A stretch of DNA of 64,000 nucleotides, from contig DAXETV010000016.1 of the NCBI GenBank assembly GCA_051155775.1, positions 124,001 through 188,000 of the forward strand, in the 5' to 3' direction. Below the pieces are notes generated by a model. It made no database searches. It worked only from the letters and a program-made list of their open reading frames with translations, and had not been told where the DNA came from. The translations under genes and the position numbers were made by a program. Positions 1 to 8,596 of the stretch are shown here, one piece after another. Each line of letters opens with the position of its first letter. The first letter of the stretch is position 1. The stretch comes from CAYSCZ01 sp051155775 (lineage in GTDB: Bacteria > Bacteroidota > Bacteroidia > Cytophagales > Cyclobacteriaceae).

Positions 1-224
1 AAAGGCTGTGCACTACTATGAAACGTTACATAATAAGCATCAAGCTTATCCATTTGACTATCTGTTAAATCAGGGATTCGCATGTAGATAGGTTCAAAAT
101 CCCTTTGACCCATGTGTGGGCTATCTCCTCTTCGTCCTTTTCCACGTTGAGAAAACCCATCATTACTTACCATGAATAAGGCAAGCAAGACTGACACTGC
201 AAAGATTAATTTCTGTTTTTTCAT
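1..224 (-). CDS. Spy/CpxP-like periplasmic protein, N-terminal part only
   Basis: Partial gene: the minus-strand frame opens with ATG at 224 and runs off the left edge after about 74 residues. It starts with a clear signal peptide (MKKQKLIFAVSVLLALFMVS) and continues with a glycine/arginine-rich mature start and then RIPDLTDSQMDKL. That short stretch resembles the LTxxQ-type helix of Spy/CpxP-like periplasmic chaperones and metal or envelope-stress sensors. This assignment is inference from a short fragment. It is the third gene of a minus-strand series after an RND exporter and a GH113-like glycosidase, 70 nt downstream of the latter. A strong inverted repeat covers its start codon. A second Spy-like gene lies at 10150-10674. 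Confidence 0.6.
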   Translation of the reverse strand, partial: MKKQKLIFAVSVLLALFMVSNDGFSQRGKGRRGDSPHMGQRDFEPIYMRIPDLTDSQMDKLDAYYVTFHSSAQP

Positions 225-262
225 GACATCTATTATTTTGTTTTCATCTATTTAGATGTCAT
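223..262 (-). repeat. Alternative hairpin repeat covering the start codon of the Spy-like gene
   Basis: A 10-bp perfect inverted repeat (ATGACATCTA at 223-232 against TAGATGTCAT at 253-262) has a 20-nt loop. The loop holds another CATCTA copy (245-250), which forms a competing 6-bp hairpin with TAGATG at 253-258. In the minus-strand transcript, the 5' CATCTA can therefore pair with either of two downstream TAGATG copies. One of these pairings includes the A and U of the AUG start codon (222-224). The repeat is seen directly. A role in translation control, or as a protein operator, is inference. Confidence 0.5.
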
Positions 263-294
263 TTTTATTGAAATCCTTCGGTATGCTATGAAAA

Positions 295-1332
295 TTATCC
301 GTTAAATATTTTGTACCATCTGGAGATAACCAATTCTGCCGGTTTATTTTGAGGCGTGAAGTTAGGATCACTTGATCCGCCTGCGTTGTTATGGTTGGGG
401 TACCATTTCCATAAGAATCCACCCGCAAACCATGGTTTATCCCAGAAGACTTCATAAATGGCATCATAGGCATTGGCCTGTGCTTCAAGGTTTATGTTAT
501 CTGTATTTTTAACTATCTCCCAGTGATTTCCCGCGGATTGGTTGATGCTCTGATACCCATACTCCGTAAAAATTACTGGTTTGTCCACCCCTTCCCTGAA
601 TTTCTCAATTGCTAGTTTTTTATCCTTCCATAAGGTCACTAATTGATTTTTGGATGGCGATTGAGCATCACATAACGGAAAGTAAGCATCTATACCGATA
701 AGATCCAGCTTATCCCAAAAAGACACATTTTGGTAGTTATCCCAATTGGCGGCATAGGTGATTTTTCCATGGTAAACTTTCCTTACATCTTCAATCAGAT
801 CTTCCCAGATATCCGGCCGGTCTACAACTACCTTCCTTAATTCGGTTCCTATGCAGAATAATTCAACATTAAGCGAATCCGCTATTTTTGCATATTTCAA
901 AATGTATTTTTTGTAATCAATACCCCATTGATCGTATGCTTCATCGGACTTTAGCTGGAATTCACCGGGCCATCCATCTCCCTGCACCCAAACGTGTGGT
1001 TTAAGCATTACTTTAAGCCCTTCTTTTTTGGCATAAGAAATTAATTTTGAGGCACCATCTGTCCGTTCTCCCCACCATTGTCGATGGTGATCAAATACTA
1101 CTTTAGGTTGATGGCCTCGGGAAAAGGCATAGGGTACAATAGATACCCACCGGGCATTGATTTTCTGCAATGTTTTCATGCAATCAGGGTCTACTGATTC
1201 CCGGGGAGAAACGAAGTTAGCGCCATTAATTTTAGGAGTGTATAAGATTTCTTTAGCCGGTATAAGTGTGGCCCACCAGATCAACAGAGGCAGTAGTAGG
1301 ACCAAAGGAAATATCAGTATTTTGAGCTTCAT
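295..1332 (-). CDS. GH113-like TIM-barrel glycoside hydrolase, membrane-anchored
   Basis: 345-aa protein with an N-terminal hydrophobic segment (about residues 5-24, LIFPLVLLLPLLIWW), so probably exported and anchored by an uncleaved signal. The rest matches the GH113/GTA-type TIM-barrel group. The strand-4 motif CIGTEL carries the likely acid/base Glu164, and IFTEYGY carries the likely nucleophile Glu257; IGIDAYFPL and WKWYPN are also typical. Characterised GH113 members are beta-mannanases, but many homologues in Bacteroidota are untested, so the substrate is unknown. Its ATG overlaps the stop of the upstream RND exporter gene by 4 nt, which implies translational coupling. Confidence 0.75.
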   Translation of the reverse strand: MKLKILIFPLVLLLPLLIWWATLIPAKEILYTPKINGANFVSPRESVDPDCMKTLQKINARWVSIVPYAFSRGHQPKVVFDHHRQWWGERTDGASKLISYAKKEGLKVMLKPHVWVQGDGWPGEFQLKSDEAYDQWGIDYKKYILKYAKIADSLNVELFCIGTELRKVVVDRPDIWEDLIEDVRKVYHGKITYAANWDNYQNVSFWDKLDLIGIDAYFPLCDAQSPSKNQLVTLWKDKKLAIEKFREGVDKPVIFTEYGYQSINQSAGNHWEIVKNTDNINLEAQANAYDAIYEVFWDKPWFAGGFLWKWYPNHNNAGGSSDPNFTPQNKPAELVISRWYKIFNG

Positions 1333-3524
1333 TTAGAATGATTGGGAAATAATAATAAAATTAACAACGGTAATAACGTCAGATCTATTAGCAAAGCGAT
1401 TAGCAGGGTTAATGAGATAAATAAGCCTACGTAAAAAGTGGCACCGAAAGTTGAGAAACAAAACACAGAAAAACCAAACATTAATATTATTGTGGTTAAG
1501 GTCATTGCTTTTCCTGTTGATTGCAGAGATGCCTTTAAGGACCAAATTGTTGACATTCCTTTATTTCGCTTAATAAAAAATTTACTGCAAAAATGAATGG
1601 TGTCATCAACGGCTATTCCAAACGATGTCGCAAATATAATTGCAGTAGTTAACTGAATGGATATGCCCATAAAGCCCATAACGGACGCAATGATTAGCAG
1701 TGGTAATACATTAGGAATTAGTAATATGATAAAAGCTTTCCAGGTTTTAAAAACAAATATTCCAATCAACCCTACTAAAATAATAGCTACTATTAATCCA
1801 TTAATTAGATCTGAGGATAGCATATGGTGGGTTTTGTCTATCAACAGTGTGGTTCCGGTTATTCTGAAATTTAATTGGGGGCAGTTAGATTGAATAAATT
1901 GTTTGATTTTTTCATTCATGTATATTGTTTTTTTGGAACCCCATTCGGGTATGAAAGCGGTTACCCTTGCATAGTTATTTGATGGATTTGTTATTTCTGG
2001 TATGATGCCATACCGGCCTATTTTCCTAACTGTTCTCGTCAGGCTCCGGAAATTACCTTTATTAATATCAAAATCGTTGGTGATGTTTTTTGCCTCATAA
2101 GCAATCCTGTAGGCAGTATACGGCGATATGATATTTGAAAAACCTTTGCTGCTTAGGAATTGATGTATCGATTTAAGTGCCCTGATATCTGATAAATTAT
2201 AAACATCGCCAGAGTCTCTACTCCAAATAGCCATTTCCCATGGTTTACTTCCTCCAAAAGCCTCATCAAAGAACATAAAATCCTGTTTTACTTTATTGTT
2301 ACCGGGTAGATCTTCAATCAGGTAGGCATCAAATTGGATGTTTAAGACACCGTTAATGGCAATTACCGTAATAACTATAAATGTGACAACTATCCATTTT
2401 TTAAATCTAACGCACCAAACTAATAGGATCCCAAAATTGAAAGCAGTCCATGCAATGGGTTTAACTTTTTTAAGAGGATTGATGGTTAGAGAAACTACAA
2501 GTAATGTTATCAGGTATGCAATCAATACGCCCAGGGCGGTAAAAAAACCCATTTTTTGAATTAACTGATTGTTAATAAATAACAGCGATAAGAATCCAAT
2601 GGCTGTGGTTATGGAGGTCAGGAATGTAGAAACCATCACTTCACTAAATTCTTTTTCATTGTCATTAAAGTTTGCAGAGAAAAAATGAATTACATCAGAC
2701 GTACCAATAATCAGCAGGATCGTGGGAATCAATGACGTGATTATAGTGAAAGAACTGCCGGACATAATCATTATTCCGATAGTCCAACTGATGCATAATC
2801 CGATGATAATGAAGGGGATTAACACATAACGCCAGTTCCTAAATACGAAGATTAGAAAAGTAAGTATGATAACCAGTCCGATAGCTAAAAAAAGTGCGAA
2901 TTCACTTTCCAGTAAACCAATAAATACTTTCTGTGCTTTAGCCTTTCCTGCCAGGTAGTAGTCCTCGAAACCAACCAAAGAGATACTATGCTCAATTTTA
3001 CTTACCAGCTTATCTGATTGATCTTTTCTCTCCAAATGAGCATGTTTAATCCCAACTTTTAATGCATTTTTTTCAAAATTAAAAAAAGCCTTGTAGAATT
3101 TATTTTTATGGATTTTAAGGCTGTCACTTTTTAGTTTTTCAGGATTTGAAATATGCAGCAATGGAACCCCAATCAACCCGGTTGGGGTGGATAATACAAT
3201 CTTTAATTTTGTTGGTGAGTAGACTTTCTCAATAGATTGGAACGCGGATAACTGTTTTGTCAGTTGATTAACCTTTTGAAGAAAAGCCGTATCCAGCAGT
3301 GATCCTTTATTTTTGATACCGATCAGCAGGTAATCATTGTCATATCCGAATATTTCCTTGTGCTCCAGATAAAATTGTAAGTCAGGATCTTCTGCTGGGA
3401 AAAGGTTTTGCAGGTTGTAGTCAAATTTGATGTAAGGCAGCTGAGATATCAACACTATTGATGTTAGGGAAAGAAATGCGATGATTAAGACTTTGTATGC
3501 CTTTGTTTTGAGAAGAGGAATCAA
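1329..3524 (-). CDS. RND superfamily exporter (MMPL/COG1033 type)
   Basis: 731-aa inner-membrane protein with the two-fold RND layout: TM1 near residues 12-30, a first periplasmic loop, a five- to six-helix block (about 205-350), a second TM start near 375, a second loop, and a final helix block (about 575-725). Charged motifs in the helices, TSDVIHFF and VDDTIHF, are the Asp/His pairs seen in MMPL/SSD-type exporters that use the proton gradient; these carry lipids or hydrophobic compounds in studied members. The substrate here is unknown. The only plausible start is TTG at 3524, because a stop lies in frame at 3549-3551 and no ATG occurs between. It is coupled to the glycosidase gene by a 4-nt overlap. 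Confidence 0.8.
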   Translation of the reverse strand: MIPLLKTKAYKVLIIAFLSLTSIVLISQLPYIKFDYNLQNLFPAEDPDLQFYLEHKEIFGYDNDYLLIGIKNKGSLLDTAFLQKVNQLTKQLSAFQSIEKVYSPTKLKIVLSTPTGLIGVPLLHISNPEKLKSDSLKIHKNKFYKAFFNFEKNALKVGIKHAHLERKDQSDKLVSKIEHSISLVGFEDYYLAGKAKAQKVFIGLLESEFALFLAIGLVIILTFLIFVFRNWRYVLIPFIIIGLCISWTIGIMIMSGSSFTIITSLIPTILLIIGTSDVIHFFSANFNDNEKEFSEVMVSTFLTSITTAIGFLSLLFINNQLIQKMGFFTALGVLIAYLITLLVVSLTINPLKKVKPIAWTAFNFGILLVWCVRFKKWIVVTFIVITVIAINGVLNIQFDAYLIEDLPGNNKVKQDFMFFDEAFGGSKPWEMAIWSRDSGDVYNLSDIRALKSIHQFLSSKGFSNIISPYTAYRIAYEAKNITNDFDINKGNFRSLTRTVRKIGRYGIIPEITNPSNNYARVTAFIPEWGSKKTIYMNEKIKQFIQSNCPQLNFRITGTTLLIDKTHHMLSSDLINGLIVAIILVGLIGIFVFKTWKAFIILLIPNVLPLLIIASVMGFMGISIQLTTAIIFATSFGIAVDDTIHFCSKFFIKRNKGMSTIWSLKASLQSTGKAMTLTTIILMFGFSVFCFSTFGATFYVGLFISLTLLIALLIDLTLLPLLILLLFPNHSK

Positions 3525-3614
3525 TTTGGTGGATTTGGAAGGAAAGATTTACTGCTATACTTAACTTTACGTGTTAAAGCTACCGATAAATTTATCAAAT
3601 TATAAAAGAATGAC

Positions 3615-4409
3615 ATGAAGCAATACCTGGATTTGATGAAGCATGTGCTGGAAAACGGCGTAAAAAAGGAAGATAGGACCGGTGTTGGGACCATCAGTGT
3701 ATTTGGTCATCAGATGCGTTTAGATCTTCAGGAAGGGTTTCCCCTTGTAACCACCAAAAAAGTTCACCTAAGGTCTATCATCCACGAATTACTGTGGTTT
3801 TTAAAGGGGGATCAAAATATTAAGTATTTACGCGATAATAAGGTCACCATCTGGGATGAGTGGGCAGATGACAATGGTGATCTTGGACCAATATATGGCA
3901 TTCAATGGCGGAGTTGGCCATCATCCAGTGGGGAAAAAGTTGATCAAATAACGGAACTCATCGATCAAATAAAAAATAATCCAAACTCAAGGCGTTTGAT
4001 TGTAAGTGCCTGGAATGTGGGGGATCTGGATCAAATGGCGCTGCCACCATGTCATACTTTATTTCAGTTTTATGTAGCTCAGGGAAAACTTTCATGCCAG
4101 CTTTATCAAAGAAGTGCAGATGTATTTTTGGGGGTACCTTTTAATATTGCTTCTTACGCATTGCTGACCCTTATGATCGCTGGGGTTTGTGGTCTAAGTC
4201 CCGGTGAATTCATTCATACTTTTGGGGATGCCCACCTTTATCTTAACCATTTAGATCAGGCCAGGTTGCAGCTTACGCGTGCACCAAGGAAAAGGCCTGT
4301 AATGTACCTGAACCCTGAAGTCAGCAACATATTTGATTTTAAGTATGAAGATTTTGAATTAAAAGGCTATGATCCTCACCCACATATTAAAGCTGAGGTA
4401 GCAGTGTAA
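3615..4409 (+). CDS. thyA: Thymidylate synthase
   Basis: 264 aa, the same length as the E. coli enzyme. It converts dUMP and 5,10-methylene-THF to dTMP and dihydrofolate. Visible signatures are the RTGVGTISVFG N-terminus, the catalytic Cys146 in LPPCHTLFQFY, and the dUMP-binding segment QRSADVFLGVPFNIASYALL. The folA gene that often follows thyA in Bacteroidota is not present; the next gene is a serine biosynthesis fusion 135 nt away. The gene is transcribed divergently from the RND exporter. The best -7-like sequence upstream (TAACTTTA at 3562-3569) deviates by one base from the Bacteroidota consensus. Confidence 0.97.
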   Translation: MKQYLDLMKHVLENGVKKEDRTGVGTISVFGHQMRLDLQEGFPLVTTKKVHLRSIIHELLWFLKGDQNIKYLRDNKVTIWDEWADDNGDLGPIYGIQWRSWPSSSGEKVDQITELIDQIKNNPNSRRLIVSAWNVGDLDQMALPPCHTLFQFYVAQGKLSCQLYQRSADVFLGVPFNIASYALLTLMIAGVCGLSPGEFIHTFGDAHLYLNHLDQARLQLTRAPRKRPVMYLNPEVSNIFDFKYEDFELKGYDPHPHIKAEVAV

Positions 4410-4544
4410 GTTCAGTCGCCAAAATAACGGGTCATTTATTCTTCCTGAATGATTGAAGAAATTTATATTCTTTTATAATATCCCATAGCTTATAGGATAT
4501 AGAATTTAATTTCTCAATTTTGAGGGATTAAACTCAATCAGAAT

Positions 4545-6437
4545 ATGTCAGAAACAAAAAATTTAGTAATAGATTTTGATAGTACTTTCTCTAAGGTGGA
4601 GGCATTGGACTTATTAGGAGAGATATCCCTTGCCAATAATCCTTTTAAAGACGAGATTTTAAATGATATTGTAGGAATTACCAATAAAGGAATGGAAGGT
4701 AAACTTTCCTTTCGTGAGTCATTGGATGAAAGAATCAAATTACTAAAAGCTAATCGACATCATTTGGATGAACTTATTGTTCAACTAAAGAACCATGTTT
4801 CCACATCCTTTAAAAGAAATAAAGAATTTCTGAAAGAATATGCTGACCATATTTACATTATCTCCAATGGTTTTAAAGATTTTATAATTCCTGTAGTAAG
4901 TGAATATGGTATTTTAGAGCGTCATGTCCATGCCAACAACTTTAGATTTGATGAACACGGAAATATCATTGGTTTTAATGAAGATAATCTGTTATCCAAT
5001 AATAAAGGAAAGCCTGAATTAATTAAGTCGTTGAACCTGGAAGGTGAAATCTTTGTGATCGGTGATGGGTACACCGACTATGAAATCAAAAAAGAAGGCT
5101 TTGCAAATAAGTTTTATGCTTTTACTGAAAATGTTACCAGGGACAATGTATTGGTTAATGCTGACCATATTTTACCATCCCTGGATGAATTTTTGTACCA
5201 ACATAAAATGACCAGGGCTTTATCATATCCTAAAAACAGAATCAGGGTCTTAATTCTGGAAAATATTCATAAAAAGGGAATAGAAATATTGAAAAATGAG
5301 GGTTATAATATTGAAATTCACCCAAAAGGTTTATCAGAGGAAGAACTCATTGAAAAAATAAAAGATGTAAGCATCCTGTGTATACGCTCTAAAACCCAGG
5401 TAACCGCCAAAGTAATTGATAATGCGAAAAGATTACTGGCTGTAGGCGCTTTTTGTATTGGTACAAATCAAATTGATTTAACAAAAGCCGTGGAAAATGG
5501 TGTGGCTGTTTTTAATGCACCCTTCAGCAATACACGGTCAGTGGTTGAACTGGTAATTGGTAACATTATTATGCTTATGAGAAACCTACCAGACAAGGTT
5601 CGAAAAATGCATGAAGGAGTATGGCAGAAATCAGCATCAGGTAGCAATGAGATTAGAGGAAAAAAACTTGGCATTGTCGGTTATGGAAATATTGGATCCC
5701 AACTTTCTGTCCTGGCAGAATCTATGGGTATGAAAGTCTACTACTATGATATTGAAGAAAAGCTTGCGCTTGGAAACGCTGTGAAGTGCAGCAAAATGCA
5801 GGAACTATTAAAAATGGTTGACGTGGTGACCCTCCATGTTGATGGAAGGAGGGAGAATGAAAATATTTTTGGTAAAAAGGAATTTGACTTTATGAAGCAT
5901 GGTTCAATATTCATTAATTTAAGCCGGGGCCATGTGGTGGATATCCAGGCCCTCAGGGAAAGTATAGTGGGTGGTAAAATCAGAGGGTGTGCTGTAGATG
6001 TATTCCCAAAAGAGCCCTATAGCAATGCAGAAGCGTTTGTTTCCGAATTAAAAGGATTGCCTAATACAATTCTAAGTCCTCATATTGGTGGCAGCACTCA
6101 GGAAGCCCAGGAGAATATAGCTGAATTTGTGCCAAATCGTATTATGGAGTATATAAATAGCGGCAACACCACAAATAGTGTAAATTTTCCAAATTTGACT
6201 TTGCCGGAGTTAGTAAATGCCCATAGATTTATGCATGTTCATACAAATAACCCCGGCGTTTTAGCCAAAATAAATCAGGTATTGGCTAAGCACGAAATAA
6301 ACATTGCGGGTCAATATCTTAAAACGAACGAGCACATTGGTTACGTGATTACAGACATAAACAAAGACTACCCGGAGGAAGTAGTTAAAGATTTAAAGTC
6401 AATTGAAAGCACGATCCGTGTAAGAGTATTATATTAA
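4545..6437 (+). CDS. serA: Fused phosphoserine phosphatase-like / D-3-phosphoglycerate dehydrogenase
   Basis: 630-aa two-enzyme fusion. Residues 1 to about 215 form a HAD-IB phosphatase of the SerB type: DFDST at 10-14 (nucleophile Asp10, acid Asp12), SNG at 107-109, and GDGYTD at 173-178. Residues about 230-545 form a phosphoglycerate dehydrogenase: Rossmann GYGNIG 379-384 and the Arg461/Glu490/His513 triad in SRGHVVD, FPKEP and SPHIGGST. Residues about 560-630 form an ACT regulatory domain. The protein therefore supplies the first and third steps of serine synthesis, with the middle step encoded 2 nt downstream. All catalytic motifs of both parts are intact. The phosphoserine specificity of the HAD part is inferred from the fusion and motifs. 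Confidence 0.92.
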   Translation: MSETKNLVIDFDSTFSKVEALDLLGEISLANNPFKDEILNDIVGITNKGMEGKLSFRESLDERIKLLKANRHHLDELIVQLKNHVSTSFKRNKEFLKEYADHIYIISNGFKDFIIPVVSEYGILERHVHANNFRFDEHGNIIGFNEDNLLSNNKGKPELIKSLNLEGEIFVIGDGYTDYEIKKEGFANKFYAFTENVTRDNVLVNADHILPSLDEFLYQHKMTRALSYPKNRIRVLILENIHKKGIEILKNEGYNIEIHPKGLSEEELIEKIKDVSILCIRSKTQVTAKVIDNAKRLLAVGAFCIGTNQIDLTKAVENGVAVFNAPFSNTRSVVELVIGNIIMLMRNLPDKVRKMHEGVWQKSASGSNEIRGKKLGIVGYGNIGSQLSVLAESMGMKVYYYDIEEKLALGNAVKCSKMQELLKMVDVVTLHVDGRRENENIFGKKEFDFMKHGSIFINLSRGHVVDIQALRESIVGGKIRGCAVDVFPKEPYSNAEAFVSELKGLPNTILSPHIGGSTQEAQENIAEFVPNRIMEYINSGNTTNSVNFPNLTLPELVNAHRFMHVHTNNPGVLAKINQVLAKHEINIAGQYLKTNEHIGYVITDINKDYPEEVVKDLKSIESTIRVRVLY

Positions 6438-6439
6438 TT

Positions 6440-7525
6440 ATGTCAAAAAAGTTCTTTTTCACCCCCGGGCCTACGCAGTTATACCCAGGCGTAGAATTAT
6501 TTATCAGAAAAGCATTGTCAGAAAATGTTCCATCAATATCTCATAGGAGTAGTGCATTTAAATCAATATTCAAAGAAACTACCGAAGGATTAAGAAACCT
6601 GCTCAAATTACCAGATCATTATCACATAGCATTTACTGGTTCAGCCACTGAAATCTGGGAAAGGTTAATACAGAATCTGGTGACAAAGTCATCCTTTCAT
6701 TTTGTCAATGGTTCATTTTCGAAACGTTTTTTTGATATTTCCAACGCCTTGGGGTTTCAGGCCCTTCATCTGACAGTGGGTGACGGTCAACCTTTTGATT
6801 TAGATGGAATTGAACTTGATGAGGCTGTAGAGCTTATAGCAATAACCCAAAATGAAACCAGCATAGGGTTTAATTTTCCCGCGGAGGCGATTAATAAATT
6901 AAGGAACAGGTACCCGGGAAAAGTCCTGGCGGTTGATTGTGTGAGTTCTTTACCGGGCGTTGCATTGGATTTTTCTGCCATAGATACTGCTTATTTATCG
7001 GTCCAGAAATGTTTTGGATTACCTGCTGGTCTCGGCGTTTGGTTTTTTAATGACAGGTGCAGGAACCTGGCCGAAGAGAAAATATCAAAAGGGTTTTCAG
7101 TAGGTTCCTATCATTCCATTCCCTCGTTGGTAAAATCAGGATCAAAGAATCAAACACCGGAGACACCAAACGTATTAGCAATTTTCTTGCTTAATGAAGT
7201 GGTAAAGGATATGCTTAATCGTGGCCTTGTAAATATCCAAAAAGAGACTAATGCCAAATCAGCAATCTTATATCAGTTGATTAATGAACTAGACAGTTTG
7301 GAACCATTCATTAAGGAAAAAAATAACAGATCAAAAACAGTGATAGTCGCTGATGTACAAAATGGATCTGAAGCTTTAATTGATCATTTATCAAACAACA
7401 GCCTGATTATCGGTTCAGGATATGGTCAATATAAATCAAAGCATATTAGGGTGGCTAACTTTCCTGCCCACTCAAAAGAGCAAATCGAATTTCTGGTAGA
7501 TAAAATTGAAAGATATCAAAATTAA
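6440..7525 (+). CDS. serC: Class V aminotransferase, probable phosphoserine aminotransferase
   Basis: 361-aa PLP enzyme of the class V fold. It opens with FFTPGPTQLYPGV, has the pyridine-binding Asp166 (AVDCVSS) and the Schiff-base Lys190 (SVQKCFGLPAG). It starts 2 nt after the SerB-SerA fusion gene and so completes the pathway from 3-phosphoglycerate to serine in two cistrons. The sequence is closer to the short alanine-glyoxylate/SerC-like branch than to E. coli SerC, so the SerC assignment rests partly on context. It ends 153 nt before the universal stress protein gene and shows no obvious terminator. Confidence 0.82.
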   Translation: MSKKFFFTPGPTQLYPGVELFIRKALSENVPSISHRSSAFKSIFKETTEGLRNLLKLPDHYHIAFTGSATEIWERLIQNLVTKSSFHFVNGSFSKRFFDISNALGFQALHLTVGDGQPFDLDGIELDEAVELIAITQNETSIGFNFPAEAINKLRNRYPGKVLAVDCVSSLPGVALDFSAIDTAYLSVQKCFGLPAGLGVWFFNDRCRNLAEEKISKGFSVGSYHSIPSLVKSGSKNQTPETPNVLAIFLLNEVVKDMLNRGLVNIQKETNAKSAILYQLINELDSLEPFIKEKNNRSKTVIVADVQNGSEALIDHLSNNSLIIGSGYGQYKSKHIRVANFPAHSKEQIEFLVDKIERYQN

Positions 7526-7625
7526 ATTTCAAAAATGAACTGATTTTTGAAAATTCATTAAACTATTATCCTTTAACTATGATTAATCAAAAAATTATAT
7601 TCTGATTTCTTTTCCAATAATTGCC

Positions 7626-7657
7626 TTTAGGTATTAACTAATAATACACTAATTTTG
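7626..7657 (+). promoter_or_regulatory. Bacteroidota-type promoter for the universal stress protein gene
   Basis: The -7 element TAATTTTG at 7650-7657 fits TAnnTTTG exactly. A degenerate -33 element (TTTA at 7626-7629) lies 20 nt upstream. The expected start near 7664 would give a leader of about 15 nt before the ATG at 7679. Confidence 0.55.
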
Positions 7658-7678
7658 CGGTTGAAAATAAATACTTAA

Positions 7679-8596
7679 ATGGTTCAGTTTAAGAAATTAC
7701 TCGTAGGGCTAGACCAATCTGATGTAGATCATGATCTTATTCAAACGTCGATAACCTTTGCACAAATAGCAAAGTCTACACACATATATTTTGTAAACAT
7801 TATAAGAGATTTCAATGTCCCCGCAGAATTGGAACGCGAGTTCCCCAAATTGCTCGATAATGCTCTTGAAGAACGCAAAAAGCAGATGAAGTCTAATGTC
7901 CAAAAATATACATTTCCGGATGGTATTGAAATCAACTATGAGGTAAGACAAGGCCAGGCGACCAAACGCATCATGAAATTTGCCTCACAAGAAGATGTTG
8001 ATCTAATTATTCTTGGTCGTAAACCTTCGAAATTGGCAGGAGTATTGGTAAACCGTTTGGCCAGAAGGGCAGGATGTTCATTATTGATTAAACCCCATAA
8101 TACAAAAATTAAGTTTGATAAGGTGTTGGTACCAATTGATTTTTCTGATTATTCCAAGAAAGCAGTCGAAGTAGCGCTCATGATGGCAAAAAACAATAAT
8201 CCTTCAATGGAGATCATTGCTCAAAATGTTTGCCAGGTGCCCTCAGGATATCACTACACTGGAAAGTCTTTTGAGGAATTTGGAGATATCATGAAGGAAA
8301 ATGCCAGGAGGGATTGTGAGCGGTTTCTTAAGAGGATTGATACCAATGGTTACAATGTGAGGCCCCAACTCACTCTTGATAGAGACGATGATGTAATTGG
8401 TTCGATCTACCAAAAGGCCTCGGACGAAAATGTTGATATGGTCATAGTAGGTGCACTTGGCCGAACTGCCACCACTGCAATATTTATCGGAAGTAAAGCG
8501 GAAAGGCTGATCCAGCTTGAGACTGATATCCCAGTTTTTGTGATCAGGCCTAAAGGAAAACATGCCGGTATCCTGGAGTATCTCAAGGAACTCTAG
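7679..8596 (+). CDS. Tandem universal stress protein (two Usp domains)
   Basis: 305-aa cytoplasmic protein made of two Usp folds, about residues 1-145 and 148-300. The second domain keeps the nucleotide-binding signature: VDMVIVGALGR followed by IGSKAERLI, the G-2x-G-9x-G(S/T) type. The first domain has only a degenerate version (LIILGRKPSKLAG), so probably only the second binds ATP (inference). Tandem Usp proteins respond to starvation or redox stress in studied bacteria. The gene is monocistronic with its own promoter. Its last 14 bases overlap the convergent MarR gene. Confidence 0.88.
   Translation: MVQFKKLLVGLDQSDVDHDLIQTSITFAQIAKSTHIYFVNIIRDFNVPAELEREFPKLLDNALEERKKQMKSNVQKYTFPDGIEINYEVRQGQATKRIMKFASQEDVDLIILGRKPSKLAGVLVNRLARRAGCSLLIKPHNTKIKFDKVLVPIDFSDYSKKAVEVALMMAKNNNPSMEIIAQNVCQVPSGYHYTGKSFEEFGDIMKENARRDCERFLKRIDTNGYNVRPQLTLDRDDDVIGSIYQKASDENVDMVIVGALGRTATTAIFIGSKAERLIQLETDIPVFVIRPKGKHAGILEYLKEL

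Noticed and set aside
3562..3569. Promoter -7 element for thyA (TAACTTTA)
   Set aside because: Ends in A rather than the consensus G and lacks a -33 element at normal spacing.
4478..4500. Inverted repeat ATATCC/GGATAT between thyA and the serine fusion gene
   Set aside because: Only 6 bp with an 11-nt loop in AT-rich DNA, no T run, so neither terminator nor operator can be supported.
8243..8563. 106-codon minus-strand frame inside the universal stress gene
   Set aside because: Shadow frame; the plus-strand Usp domains explain the sequence.
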